From JAGMES01 sp023128035 (lineage in GTDB: Bacteria > Bacillota > Halanaerobiia > DY22613), in the NCBI GenBank assembly GCA_030627905.1, contig DAOVRZ010000017.1, forward strand, positions 1 to 64,000: a DNA stretch of 64,000 bases. Direction: 5' to 3'. A program made the translations under genes and the position numbers. The notes below the pieces were generated by a model, which saw only the letters and a program-made list of their open reading frames with translations, searched no databases and had not been told where the DNA came from. The number at the start of each line of letters is the position of its first letter. Within the stretch, counting starts at the first letter, position 1. Of this stretch, positions 53,092 through 61,204 are shown one piece after another.

Positions 53092-53859
53092 CTAGCAGTC
53101 AGTATCACAATCACATTCTTCACCTGGAATGACGCAGACAAAGATCAGGATACATTCACTGATCTTTCGGGGACTTATAACCTGGTTTGAAATATCTTCA
53201 ACAAATACTTCAATTTTTTTGCCCTTTATATGAATAGGTAATTTTACAAAAGTACAAAAAGGAATTTCAAACTTAACTTTACGTACTGATTCTTTACAAT
53301 TGTCAGAGATATAAAATATTTTTTTGATAATTTTACCCTGAATAATTGTTTTGAAACCTTCCAAAGTTTTAATGGTTTTATGAGAAGTCACCTTAGGATC
53401 AAGACATATTTTGGTCACTTCTTTAATATCAGGTTTATCTGGTGGGATCTCTAATGTTACTTCTTTTAAAAATTCTTCGCAAGGAAAGTGACATAGATCC
53501 TTATGTTTATCCAAATTACAAATTCCATCTATTTTACAGTGGTGTTTAAAATCATGGTGCTCATGGTGCTCATGGTGACAAAAATCATGACCCTTAAAAT
53601 TTAAAATATCTTCTAATTTAAATTGTAATAACATTTGTTGTTTAATCGGCATCCTCATTGATTTGGCTATACTTTCCTGAAGCTTAATTATGTCTTCCGG
53701 GCAAAGTTTATTCTCTTCTATGGATTTTGTAATAGCTTGAATTTTTTCAGCTTCTGCATTTACAAAATGAGCAAGGGCAACTTCTTCTAAAGCAATTGAC
53801 TCTAATAAATCTGTCAACGATTTTTTTAAATCCCCTTTTGGTATTTTTGGCATACTCAT
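53092..53859 (-). CDS. Spore-type protein: helical N-domain, His-rich linker, SPOCS-like C-domain
   Basis: A 255-residue protein in three parts. Residues 1-85 (DLLESIALEEVALAHFVNAEAEKIQ) are helical and paralogous to the start of the poly-Thr protein. A linker near 93-110 is rich in histidine (CHHEHHEHHDFKHHC) and could bind metal. The rest has a SPOCS/DUF3794-like pattern (KTLEGFKTIIQGKIIKKIFYIS, VRKVKFEIPFCTFVKLP) and ends in a cysteine cluster ECDCDTDC. ATG 53859 aligns with the paralogue's start. A structural spore-surface role is inferred from domains and neighbours. Confidence 0.6.
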   Translation of the reverse strand: MSMPKIPKGDLKKSLTDLLESIALEEVALAHFVNAEAEKIQAITKSIEENKLCPEDIIKLQESIAKSMRMPIKQQMLLQFKLEDILNFKGHDFCHHEHHEHHDFKHHCKIDGICNLDKHKDLCHFPCEEFLKEVTLEIPPDKPDIKEVTKICLDPKVTSHKTIKTLEGFKTIIQGKIIKKIFYISDNCKESVRKVKFEIPFCTFVKLPIHIKGKKIEVFVEDISNQVISPRKISECILIFVCVIPGEECDCDTDC

Positions 53860-53892
53860 CTTTCTCAACCCCTTTTTGAACGCGATAACTAT

Positions 53893-53922
53893 TCATCTAT
53901 GGTTTTCTTTATTTAGGTGGTA
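53893..53922 (-). promoter_or_regulatory. Weak sigma-K-like promoter of the His-rich protein gene
   Basis: Minus-strand TACC, 17 bases, CATAGATGA, one base off in each box and one extra spacer base. Confidence 0.3.
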
Positions 53923-53962
53923 GAAAAGCTTCACCCCTTAAATCAAACAAAGAGATGAAGCT
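53920..53962 (-). terminator. Probable terminator after the poly-Thr protein gene
   Basis: AGCTTCA and TGAAGCT pair around a 22-base loop, followed on the minus strand by TTTTC. The U-run is short, so some readthrough is likely. Confidence 0.45.
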
Positions 53963-53994
53963 GTATTTTAACCAAACAATTTAGCTAACTCAAA

Positions 53995-54339
53995 TTAAAC
54001 AGTAGTAGTTGTTGTAGTTGTTGTTGTTGTTGTCGTACTAGTAGTTGTTGTAGTTGTAGTTGTAGTAATACCCTTAGCTTCTAAAACATCTTCCAACTTA
54101 AATTGTAACAATATCTGGTGTTTAATTGGTGTTCTTAAAATTTTATTTATTACCTTTTGAAATTCAAGTGCCTCATCAGGCTCTATAGTTCCATTTTCTA
54201 ACATTTGAGCAATTGCTTGAATTTTCTCTCCTTCTGCATTTATAATATGAGCCAGTGCTGTCTCCTCTAAAGCTATTGATTCTAATAAATCGACTAACGC
54301 TTCCTCTTGAGTCCTTTCAGGAATTACAGGTATAGACAT
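53995..54339 (-). CDS. Small spore-type protein with a poly-threonine tail
   Basis: A 114-residue protein. Residues 12-90 match the helical N-domain of its neighbour (LLESIALEETALAHIINAEGEKIQ; TPIKHQILLQFKLEDVLEAKG). The last 22 residues are threonine apart from one serine and the final valine. Mixed ACT, ACA and ACG codons build the run, so it is a coded trinucleotide tract that could change length. Poly-Thr is a typical O-glycosylation acceptor, and glycosyltransferase genes lie on both sides. The acceptor role is inference. A sigma-K-like promoter precedes it. Confidence 0.65.
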   Translation of the reverse strand: MSIPVIPERTQEEALVDLLESIALEETALAHIINAEGEKIQAIAQMLENGTIEPDEALEFQKVINKILRTPIKHQILLQFKLEDVLEAKGITTTTTTTTTSTTTTTTTTTTTTV

Positions 54340-54371
54340 TTATTTTTTCCCCCTTAGATTTTTAAGTAATA

Positions 54372-54400
54372 TATTTTATGTCTTAAGATAGATATTTGTC
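54372..54400 (-). promoter_or_regulatory. Sigma-K-like promoter of the poly-Thr protein gene
   Basis: Minus-strand GACA, 16 bases, CATAAAATA. The -10 element and spacing are exact, and the -35 differs at one degenerate position. It lies about 33 bases before ATG. Confidence 0.55.
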
Positions 54401-54500
54401 ACTAAAAACGCAAAAAAATTAAAATGTTGTTCTCACAAAGTAGGAAAATATACAATATAATTATATTGAAAGTTTAAACAACATTTAAGGAGGAGAAAAA

Positions 54501-55787
54501 ATGAAAGTAGCTATTTTAACAATGTTTAATGGACTTACTCGCACCTACTCTATAATAAATATAGTAGCAGAACAATTAAAAATGTTACTTAATAATAATG
54601 TTCAAACAAAAGTCCTTGTAAGCGAAGATTGTCCTGACCATGAACGTCATGGTATTTATTTAGATGAAAGAATTGAGTGGGTTAAAGTAACTAATACACT
54701 TAATGATCAAAAAATTCATTGGCATGATTATTCCCAACCATTTGGAGAACTACATGAAACCTTCTTTGAAGAAGCAGATGTTATAGCAAAAGACTTGATA
54801 ACTAAACTATCAGATGTAGACTTTTGTATTATGCACGATATTCATTATCAAGGATGGCATCTAGTGCATAATGTGGCTATTAGAAAAGCTCAAAAAGAAC
54901 TACCCAATGTAAAATTTCTTGCTTTCACCCATTCCTTGCCTGTGAACCGTCCTCCTGAACCTAAATGGCCTTTTTCAGCTCGATATACTCCAATGCCTAA
55001 CACAATATATGTTTACCCTACCTATTCAGGTATCTCTGCACTTGCTAAACAATATGATGTTCCTGAAGGTAAATGCAGAGTTGTTAATAATAGCTTGAAT
55101 TTATTAGAAAATATGAGTGAGGTGACTCAGAAAATTTCTGATCATGTCGATTTATTTTCACCTGATCTGCTCATCGTCTATCCAGGCAGATTAACACCAG
55201 GTAAACAGTTTGGAAAAGTTGCTGCTTTAGCTGGAGCAATTAAGACAAAAACCGAGGTAAAAGTAAAAGTCATCTTCTGTGATTTTAGCTGTAGTGATAT
55301 TAAACCAGAGTTATATAAAACAATGATAAAAAAAATAGGTTCTAAGCATGGTCTGAAAGAAGAAGATCTTCTTTTTACATCTGATCTAGGTTATCCAACA
55401 GGAATTCCAAGAAAGACCATTTTAGAACTTTTTACTTTATCAAATTTATTTATCTGTCCTTCTTTTTCTGAATCCTTTGGATTAACTGTTCTTGAAGCAG
55501 CTAGTAGAGGAAATTTTCTTGTTTTAAATGAAGCAGTACCGGCCTTAGAGGAATTAGGAAAAAAATTAAAGGCTTATTTTATGAGATGGGATGCTAGGAA
55601 TTTTGGATATAATACCCAAGAAAACTATCAACCTTCCGAAGAAGCATATTATCAACAGCATGGGGAAAAAATCTTAAATCGTTTACGTGAGGATTATGTG
55701 GTCTATTCGAAAACTCAAGTCAGACAACGTTATAATCCTCAGTGGATTTGGATAAATCAATTAGAACCATTGTTAGAAAAAAGTTAA
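54501..55787 (+). CDS. GT4-like glycosyltransferase
   Basis: A 428-residue GT-B protein: KVAILTMFNGLTRTYSIINIVAEQL at the N-terminus, FCIMHDIHYQGWHLVHN around 113-129, LIVYPGRLTPGKQFGKVAAL starting the donor domain near 229, and CPSFSESFGLTVLEAASRGNFLVLNE (about 327-352) with the EX7E pair. It is divergent from the poly-Thr protein gene, with AAGGAGGAG as ribosome-binding site. Proximity suggests it helps modify that protein. Donor sugar unknown. Confidence 0.82.
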   Translation: MKVAILTMFNGLTRTYSIINIVAEQLKMLLNNNVQTKVLVSEDCPDHERHGIYLDERIEWVKVTNTLNDQKIHWHDYSQPFGELHETFFEEADVIAKDLITKLSDVDFCIMHDIHYQGWHLVHNVAIRKAQKELPNVKFLAFTHSLPVNRPPEPKWPFSARYTPMPNTIYVYPTYSGISALAKQYDVPEGKCRVVNNSLNLLENMSEVTQKISDHVDLFSPDLLIVYPGRLTPGKQFGKVAALAGAIKTKTEVKVKVIFCDFSCSDIKPELYKTMIKKIGSKHGLKEEDLLFTSDLGYPTGIPRKTILELFTLSNLFICPSFSESFGLTVLEAASRGNFLVLNEAVPALEELGKKLKAYFMRWDARNFGYNTQENYQPSEEAYYQQHGEKILNRLREDYVVYSKTQVRQRYNPQWIWINQLEPLLEKS

Positions 55788-55834
55788 AGTCGATGTAAAC
55801 CTATCTCAGTTCTTTTCCATTAGCCTATTTTAAA

Positions 55835-55867
55835 AAAATGGCATGCTTTTAACAAGCATGCCATTTT
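55835..55867. terminator. Bidirectional terminator between the GT4 gene and metQ
   Basis: AAAATGGCATGCTT and AAGCATGCCATTTT form a 14-bp stem with a 5-base loop and T-runs on both strands, between two convergent genes. Confidence 0.85.
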
Positions 55868-55880
55868 ATCATTTAATATA

Positions 55881-56684
55881 CTATTTTGTTTTCAAACTTG
55901 GCGCAGGAACTACAGCACCTTCATATTTCTCAAGAATAAAATTCTGTACTTCTTTCGATATCAAAACCTCTGCCAATATTCGTAAGTTTGGATTTGTATC
56001 AGACTTACGAACAGCTATTACATTAACATAAGGAGACTGACTACCTTCAATAATAATAGCGTCTTCTAAAGGTACAAAATCAGCATTTAGCGCATAGTTT
56101 GTATTAATAATTGCCCCAGCCACATCCTCCAGTACACGTGGAAGTTGAGCGGCATCCAATTCTCTAAATTTTAATTTCAGAGGATTTTCCACAATATCTA
56201 TTGGAGTTGCCTCTAATCCAGCTTGTTCATCTAATTTGATCAAACCTGCAGCCTGAAGCAACAGTAATGCCCGACCTTCATTAGTAGGATCATTTGGAAT
56301 TGCCACGATGGAACCCTTCTTCAATTCCTCAATTTTGCTAATTTTTTTGGAATACAAACCGAGTGGCTCAATATGTACTCCTGCAATGTAGTCTAAACCA
56401 AGATGACGATCATTACTGAAAGTATTTAAATACGGAATATGTTGAAAGAAGTTAGCATCCAACTCACCATCAGCTAACGCTAAGTTTGGCTGAACATAAT
56501 CGTTAAATTCAATAATCTCTAAAGTAATCCCTTTTTCCAAAAGAATTGGTTTAATAAACTCAAGAATCTCAACATGAGGAACAGGAGTCGCTCCAATTTT
56601 AATCACATCTTTCGCACTAACTCCACCAACAAACAAACCTAATAACAACAATGCTCCCACCAATAATACATACAACTTCTTCAT
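55881..56684 (-). CDS. metQ: Methionine ABC transporter substrate-binding protein
   Basis: MetQ (NlpA family) delivers methionine to MetNI. The 267-residue protein has a signal peptide (KKLYVLLVGALLLLGLFVGG) with cleavage near VSA-KD. The family start IKIGATPVPHVEILEFIKP follows, with DANFFQHIPYLN near 77-88. There is no lipobox cysteine, unlike most MetQ proteins, so it should be soluble in a periplasm. It is the last gene of the metNIQ operon under the SAM riboswitch. Confidence 0.93.
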   Translation of the reverse strand: MKKLYVLLVGALLLLGLFVGGVSAKDVIKIGATPVPHVEILEFIKPILLEKGITLEIIEFNDYVQPNLALADGELDANFFQHIPYLNTFSNDRHLGLDYIAGVHIEPLGLYSKKISKIEELKKGSIVAIPNDPTNEGRALLLLQAAGLIKLDEQAGLEATPIDIVENPLKLKFRELDAAQLPRVLEDVAGAIINTNYALNADFVPLEDAIIIEGSQSPYVNVIAVRKSDTNPNLRILAEVLISKEVQNFILEKYEGAVVPAPSLKTK

Positions 56685-56724
56685 TCTCCACCACTCCTTT
56701 TAAATTTTAATTCTTAACTCTTTA

Positions 56725-57396
56725 CTATTTGTGATTAAACCGCTCAGCTAACCGATTCCCAATCCACTGAATTATTTGCACTAAAATAACCAGCAGAATA
56801 ACAGTCTCCAGCATAATATCTGCTCTAAACCTCTGATATCCATAACGAATTGCTAAATCTCCCAATCCACCACCACCAATTGCACCAGCCATTGCAGAAT
56901 AGCCAATTAGACTGATAGTAGTAATCGTCACTCCTAAAATTAATGAAGCTAACGCTTCTGGAATAAGTACTTTCAAAATAATCTCCATTCGACTAGCACC
57001 CATCGCTAATGCTGCCTCTACAACACCAGGATCAACTTCCTTCAATCCAGCTTCAACAACTCTTGCCATGAAAGGAATAGAAGCTACAGTCAAAGGTACA
57101 ATCGCTGCAGTTGTTCCTATTGAGGTACCAACTAAAGCTCTAGTAAAGGGGATAATCGCAACCATTAAAATGATAAACGGTACCGAGCGTCCAATATTAA
57201 TCACCCAACCTAGAATCATATTCAGCCATCTTTTTTCCCATATATGACCTTTTTCTGTCACTACCAGCAATACCCCCAAAGGAATACCAATCAATGTTGC
57301 CACTAAAATAGACATGCCAACCATATAAATTGTCTCCCTTAAACCATCCATCAATAATGGAAAGTGCTTGCTAAGTTTAACAATCATTGCTTCCAT
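56725..57396 (-). CDS. metI: Methionine ABC transporter permease
   Basis: A 223-residue permease with five hydrophobic helices and the EAA-type loop VDPGVVEAALAMGASRMEIILKV near 120-142, which contacts MetN. The N-terminal GLRETIYMVGMSILVATLIGIPLG is characteristic of MetI. It overlaps metN by 20 bases and is 40 bases before metQ. Confidence 0.95.
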   Translation of the reverse strand: MEAMIVKLSKHFPLLMDGLRETIYMVGMSILVATLIGIPLGVLLVVTEKGHIWEKRWLNMILGWVINIGRSVPFIILMVAIIPFTRALVGTSIGTTAAIVPLTVASIPFMARVVEAGLKEVDPGVVEAALAMGASRMEIILKVLIPEALASLILGVTITTISLIGYSAMAGAIGGGGLGDLAIRYGYQRFRADIMLETVILLVILVQIIQWIGNRLAERFNHK

Positions 57397-58396
57397 CTCT
57401 TATCACCTCCACTTTTAATCCTTTATTAAGAAGATCATCCATCGCTTGATAGATTTGATCTACATTTCCTTCTAATTCAATCAATAATTCTCCAAAAGAA
57501 TCACCATGAATCTGTTCAATATTACCTGCTAAAATGTTTACTTGAAGATGATATTGCTGAATCAACTGAGAGATAATTGGCTCTTTTGCTGATGGACCAA
57601 TAAAAGTCAACTTCCATATCCAACCTTCTCCTAAACCACGTAAGATTTCAGGCTCAACCTTCAATTCAACCTGTCCCAAAAGTTCACGTGTAACTGGAGA
57701 TTTAGGTGCAGCAAAGATCTCTTTCACCTCTCCCAGTTCTTTAATAACTCCTTCATCCATCACAGCAACTCTATCACAGATCTTTCGAATAACATCCATC
57801 TCATGGGTAATCAAAATTACTGTTAACCCAAGGCGTTGATTGATCTCTTTAATTAATCTTAATATATTTCTCGTAGTAACAGGATCTAAAGCTGAAGTTG
57901 CTTCATCACATAGTAACACTTTTGGGTCATTTGCAAGAGCTCTAGCAATCCCAACCCGCTGTTTTTGTCCTCCACTTAATTCAGAAGGGTAATGATCTGC
58001 ACGATCAGCCAGACCAACTAATTCAAGTAATTCTTGAACCTTTCTAGCACGATCTTTTTTGGGAACTCCCACTATCTCTAAAGGAAACTCTACATTTCCT
58101 GCCACTGTCCTCGAAGAAAGAAGATTAAAATGCTGAAAGATCATCCCCATCTTCTGTCTTGCCTTCCTAAGTTTGTTCCTAGAAAGATTAGTCAATTCAG
58201 ACCCATCTACATATATCTGACCTGAAGTTGGAATTTCTAATAAATTCAAACATCGTATCAACGAACTCTTTCCAGCACCACTTGCTCCTATAATCCCGAA
58301 AATTTCCTCTTTCCTAATCTCCAAATCGACACCTTTGATCGCTTCAACTCTTTCACGACCTTCATAAGTTTTATATAAATCTACAACCTGAATCAT
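57377..58396 (-). CDS. metN: Methionine ABC transporter ATP-binding protein with NIL domain
   Basis: The 339-residue ATPase starts MIQVVDLYKTYEGRERVEAIKG, with Walker A GASGAGKSS (about 35-43), signature LSGGQKQR (around 138-145) and Walker B VLLCDEATSALD. The final 90 residues or so form the NIL domain, which binds methionine and inhibits transport. ATG 58396 follows AAGGAGAGG. The upstream ATG at 58420 would place coding sequence over the riboswitch terminator's edge and is less likely. Confidence 0.95.
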   Translation of the reverse strand: MIQVVDLYKTYEGRERVEAIKGVDLEIRKEEIFGIIGASGAGKSSLIRCLNLLEIPTSGQIYVDGSELTNLSRNKLRKARQKMGMIFQHFNLLSSRTVAGNVEFPLEIVGVPKKDRARKVQELLELVGLADRADHYPSELSGGQKQRVGIARALANDPKVLLCDEATSALDPVTTRNILRLIKEINQRLGLTVILITHEMDVIRKICDRVAVMDEGVIKELGEVKEIFAAPKSPVTRELLGQVELKVEPEILRGLGEGWIWKLTFIGPSAKEPIISQLIQQYHLQVNILAGNIEQIHGDSFGELLIELEGNVDQIYQAMDDLLNKGLKVEVIRDGSNDC

Positions 58397-58422
58397 CTTT
58401 TCCTCTCCTTCTTTATCCAAAT

Positions 58423-58445
58423 AAAAAAACTCTCCATAAGGAGAG
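58423..58445 (-). terminator. Terminator of the SAM riboswitch
   Basis: CTCTCC-TTAT-GGAGAG on the minus strand is followed by TTTTTTT, between the aptamer and metN. Formation under high SAM would shut off metNIQ. Confidence 0.85.
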
Positions 58446-58459
58446 CGACTTTGCGCTTC

Positions 58460-58585
58460 CTTATCTCCCCTAAAGTTTATTCAGGTCTGAATAAACTTTA
58501 GGTAGGAATTGGCACCGTGCCTGATAAAAATCAGGCTGGTTGCCGGGCTTCATAGGGCCAGTCCCTCCACCGCTCTGGATAAGTA
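58460..58585 (-). ncRNA. SAM-I riboswitch (S box) controlling metNIQ
   Basis: On the minus strand P1 pairs CTTATC with GATAAG (58578-58583 and 58460-58465). Conserved S-box blocks follow in order: AGAGCGGTGGAGGGA, GGCCCTATGAAGCCCGGCAA and GGTGCCAATTCC. A long P4-type stem (CTAAAGTTTATTCA with its complement) follows. SAM binding favours the terminator at 58423-58445 and so lowers methionine import. Confidence 0.96.
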
Positions 58586-58660
58586 CTTCAAACTATATTT
58601 ACTTTTAGGGGGTGGTATTCACACTTTAAAAATTTAACGTATTAAAGTTAACTTTTTATT

Positions 58661-58690
58661 AGCATACCATAAATACTATCAAATTGTCAA
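58661..58690 (-). promoter_or_regulatory. Sigma-A-type promoter of metNIQ
   Basis: Minus-strand TTGACA, 18 bases, TATGCT, about 70 bases before the riboswitch. Confidence 0.75.
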
Positions 58691-58713
58691 GAATATAATA
58701 AAATATTTTATCC

Positions 58714-59634
58714 TCAAAATTCAAATAACTCTGTACTAAGGTATCTCTCACCAGTATCAGGAGCTAAAACAACCACTCGCTTACCCTCACCTAATTCTTC
58801 AGCAACCTTTAATGCAGCAAAAACTGCAGCCCCCGAAGAAATCCCAACTAAGAGTCCTTCATTTCTAGCTAATTTTCTGGCTGTGTTAAAAGCATCTTCA
58901 TTGGAAACAGAAATAACTTCATCAACAATTTCCATATTTGAATTTTTCGGAATAAACCCAGCACCAATACCTTGAATTTTGTGAGGACCTGGTTCTCCTC
59001 CTGATAAAACTGCTGAACTAGTTGGTTCAACTGCAATAATCTTCACACCTGGAATCTCTTTTTTAAGAACTTCTCCTACGCCTGTTATTGTTCCCCCCGT
59101 GCCAACGCCTGCTACAAAAGCATCAATTTTACCATCTGTATCTCGCAAAATCTCTTGAACAGTGGTCTTTCGATGAATATCAGGATTAGCTGGATTTTCA
59201 AACTGTTGTGGTATATAATATCCAGAATTATCATTAACTAATTCTATAGCCTTTTCTATTGCGCCAGGCATTCCGTTTTTACCGGGTGTCAAAATCAACT
59301 CAGCACCATAGGCGCTTAAAAGTTTCCGACGCTCAATACTCATAGTATCTGGCATAGTCAAAATCACTTTATAACCCAAGACCGTACCAACTAAAGCAAG
59401 CCCTATACCTGTATTACCACTGGTAGGCTCAACAATTGTCCCGCCTGGTTTAAGTAATCCAGCTTTTTCTGCTTCACGGATCATATTTAGAGCAATCCTT
59501 GTCTTCACACTTCCACCTGGATTAAACTCTTCTAACTTAACAACTATTTCAGCACTACCCGACTTTGCAATTCGATTTAATTTAACAAGGGGCGTATTTC
59601 CAATCAATTCACTTACATTATTAGCAATTCGCAT
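58714..59634 (-). CDS. cysK: Cysteine synthase (O-acetylserine sulfhydrylase)
   Basis: Combines O-acetylserine with sulfide. The 306-residue PLP enzyme starts with NNVSELIGNTPLVKLNRI; K44 in NPGGSVKTR is the Schiff-base lysine, TSGNTG is at 71-76 and GTGGTITGVGE near 177-187. The length is typical of CysK. ATG 59634 directly follows the TGA of a 12-codon upstream ORF, so translation may be coupled. The sulfide-based step suits an anaerobe with no sulfate reduction genes here. Confidence 0.95.
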   Translation of the reverse strand: MRIANNVSELIGNTPLVKLNRIAKSGSAEIVVKLEEFNPGGSVKTRIALNMIREAEKAGLLKPGGTIVEPTSGNTGIGLALVGTVLGYKVILTMPDTMSIERRKLLSAYGAELILTPGKNGMPGAIEKAIELVNDNSGYYIPQQFENPANPDIHRKTTVQEILRDTDGKIDAFVAGVGTGGTITGVGEVLKKEIPGVKIIAVEPTSSAVLSGGEPGPHKIQGIGAGFIPKNSNMEIVDEVISVSNEDAFNTARKLARNEGLLVGISSGAAVFAALKVAEELGEGKRVVVLAPDTGERYLSTELFEF

Positions 59635-59673
59635 TCAAAGTAACCTCCTCAAGTTCATCCTCCTCAAGTTCAT
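59635..59673 (-). CDS. Micro-ORF with duplicated ribosome-binding site before cysK
   Basis: On the minus strand a 15-base unit AACTTGAGGAGGATG is repeated, giving three GAGGAGG sites. The first ATG opens a 12-codon frame (MNLRRMNLRRLL) whose TGA touches the cysK ATG (TGAATG). The second in-frame ATG is in the repeat. It might raise or gate cysK translation. No regulatory peptide logic such as Cys or Met codons runs is seen, so it may only be a tandem duplication. Confidence 0.45.
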   Translation of the reverse strand: MNLRRMNLRRLL

Positions 59674-59720
59674 CCTCCTCAAGTTTAATTCCTAGTATTC
59701 CACTATGTTTTTATGTATTT

Positions 59721-59749
59721 AGTTTATCAAATCTCATTAATTAAGTCAA
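59721..59749 (-). promoter_or_regulatory. Sigma-A-type promoter of cysK
   Basis: Minus-strand TTGACT, 17 bases, TAAACT, about 85 bases before cysK. Confidence 0.65.
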
Positions 59750-59776
59750 GAAAAAAGAGGTACTAAAAAAAGTACC
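59750..59776 (-). terminator. Terminator after the yerC-like gene
   Basis: GGTACT and AGTACC pair around a T-rich loop and are followed on the minus strand by TCTTTTTTC. It lies just ahead of the cysK promoter. Confidence 0.65.
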
Positions 59777-59797
59777 CCCTACTCCTTACATATGTTA

Positions 59798-60088
59798 TTA
59801 TTCGATTCCTAGCTTTCCTAGAATAATCTGATACCCATTTGCTCCATAATTCAAACATTTTTTTACCCGACTGATTGTGGCTGTGCTGGCCCCTGTCATT
59901 TTTGCAATTTCTTCATAGGTGGCACCTTCTTTTAACATCTTAGCGACTTCCAGACGTTGCGCGATGGACTTAATCTCATTTATCGTACAGATATCTTCCA
60001 AAAACTTCTGACACTCTTCCTCATTTTCTAAGAGTAAAATTGCCTTAAAAAATTGATCTGTAAACCTGTCCTTAATTCGCTCATCCAT
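59798..60088 (-). CDS. YerC/YecD family TrpR-related protein
   Basis: A 96-residue all-helical DNA-binding protein of the YerC/YecD group. It starts DERIKDRFTDQFFKAILLL. The TrpR-like helix-turn-helix is at about 53-75 (KEGATYEEIAKMTGASTATISRVKKCL). It has a good AGGAGG ribosome-binding site. It is close to cysK and argF, but a terminator and a hairpin flank it, so it looks like a single-gene unit. Target genes and ligand are unknown. Confidence 0.9.
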   Translation of the reverse strand: MDERIKDRFTDQFFKAILLLENEEECQKFLEDICTINEIKSIAQRLEVAKMLKEGATYEEIAKMTGASTATISRVKKCLNYGANGYQIILGKLGIE

Positions 60089-60125
60089 ATGAAAACCTCC
60101 TTTGGCTGCCTAGAAAATATATGCA

Positions 60126-60156
60126 AGGAACGCAAAACATAATGTTTTGCGTTCCT
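60126..60156. terminator. Perfect hairpin between argF and the yerC-like gene
   Basis: AGGAACGCAAAACA and its exact complement TGTTTTGCGTTCCT are separated by three bases. Neither side has a proper T-run, so this may be an mRNA 3' stem or a dyad operator near the yerC-like gene rather than a true intrinsic terminator. Confidence 0.5.
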
Positions 60157-60214
60157 AAATCACTCTTTATATTTCGTTATGGAGCAGTCAAATTCCTTCT
60201 TGCTTATTGTCAAT

Positions 60215-61204
60215 TTAACCAATTGTTGCAACTATTACAGCCTTAATAGTATGCATTCTATTTTCAGCTTCATCAAATACTACTGAATGCTTGCTTCTAA
60301 ATACTTCATCTGTAACTTCCATTCCTTCTAATCCGAATCTTTCATAGATATCTTTTCCTACTACTGTATTGAGGTCATGGAAAGCTGGTAGACAATGCAT
60401 GAAGATCACTTCTGGATTTCCTGTCTTCTTAATCATGTCCATATTTACTTGATATGGCTTTAATTGATTAATTCTTTCTTCAAACTTATCCTCTTCACCC
60501 ATAGATACCCAAACATCTGTATAAATAGCGTCTGCATCTTTAACGCCTTCATCAATATTTTCAGTAAACTCGATAATTGCACCTGTTTCCTGAGCAACTT
60601 GCTTCATTTCCTCAACTAATTCTTCAGCTGGGAATAATTCTTTTGGAGCAACTCCAACAAAGTGCATACCTAGTTTTGCTGCACCAATCATCAATGAATT
60701 ACCCATATTGTTTCTTGCATCACCAACGTAAACAAGCTTAGTTTTGCTAAGAGGCTTATCTACATGTTCCATAATAGTCATAAAGTCAGCAAGAATTTGA
60801 GTAGGATGATAAAGATCAGTTAAGCCATTCCATACAGGTACTCCAGCATGGGCTGCTAATGTATCTACTGTTTCTTGCTTAAATCCTCTAAATTCAATAC
60901 CATCATAATATCTACCTAATACTTTCGCTGTATCTTCGATAGATTCTTTCTTACCCATCTGGCTGTTGCTTAAGAATGTAACCTGTGCACCTTCATCAAA
61001 TCCTGCAACTTCAAACGCACATCTTGTTCTTGTTGAAGATTTTTCGAATAATAATACAATATTTTTACCTTCTAATAAATCTCCCTTTATGCCTGATCTC
61101 TTCTTTTTCTTAAGATCCATTGACAAATTTAAAAGATATTGAATTTCCTGTGGAGTAAACTCCTTCAATGTAATAAAATTTCTTCCCTTTAAATTTACTG
61201 GCAT
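60215..61204 (-). CDS. argF: Ornithine carbamoyltransferase
   Basis: Makes citrulline from ornithine and carbamoyl phosphate, or works in reverse in the arginine deiminase pathway. The 329-residue product has the carbamoyl-phosphate motif SSTRTR (56-61) and HPTQILADF near 133, and the ornithine-side signature MHCLPAFHD around 270-278. No arginine-synthesis genes adjoin it. The neighbour is an alanine/ornithine racemase family gene, so ornithine or arginine catabolism is as likely as synthesis. A very good sigma-H-like promoter lies 71 bases upstream. Confidence 0.94.
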   Translation of the reverse strand: MPVNLKGRNFITLKEFTPQEIQYLLNLSMDLKKKKRSGIKGDLLEGKNIVLLFEKSSTRTRCAFEVAGFDEGAQVTFLSNSQMGKKESIEDTAKVLGRYYDGIEFRGFKQETVDTLAAHAGVPVWNGLTDLYHPTQILADFMTIMEHVDKPLSKTKLVYVGDARNNMGNSLMIGAAKLGMHFVGVAPKELFPAEELVEEMKQVAQETGAIIEFTENIDEGVKDADAIYTDVWVSMGEEDKFEERINQLKPYQVNMDMIKKTGNPEVIFMHCLPAFHDLNTVVGKDIYERFGLEGMEVTDEVFRSKHSVVFDEAENRMHTIKAVIVATIG

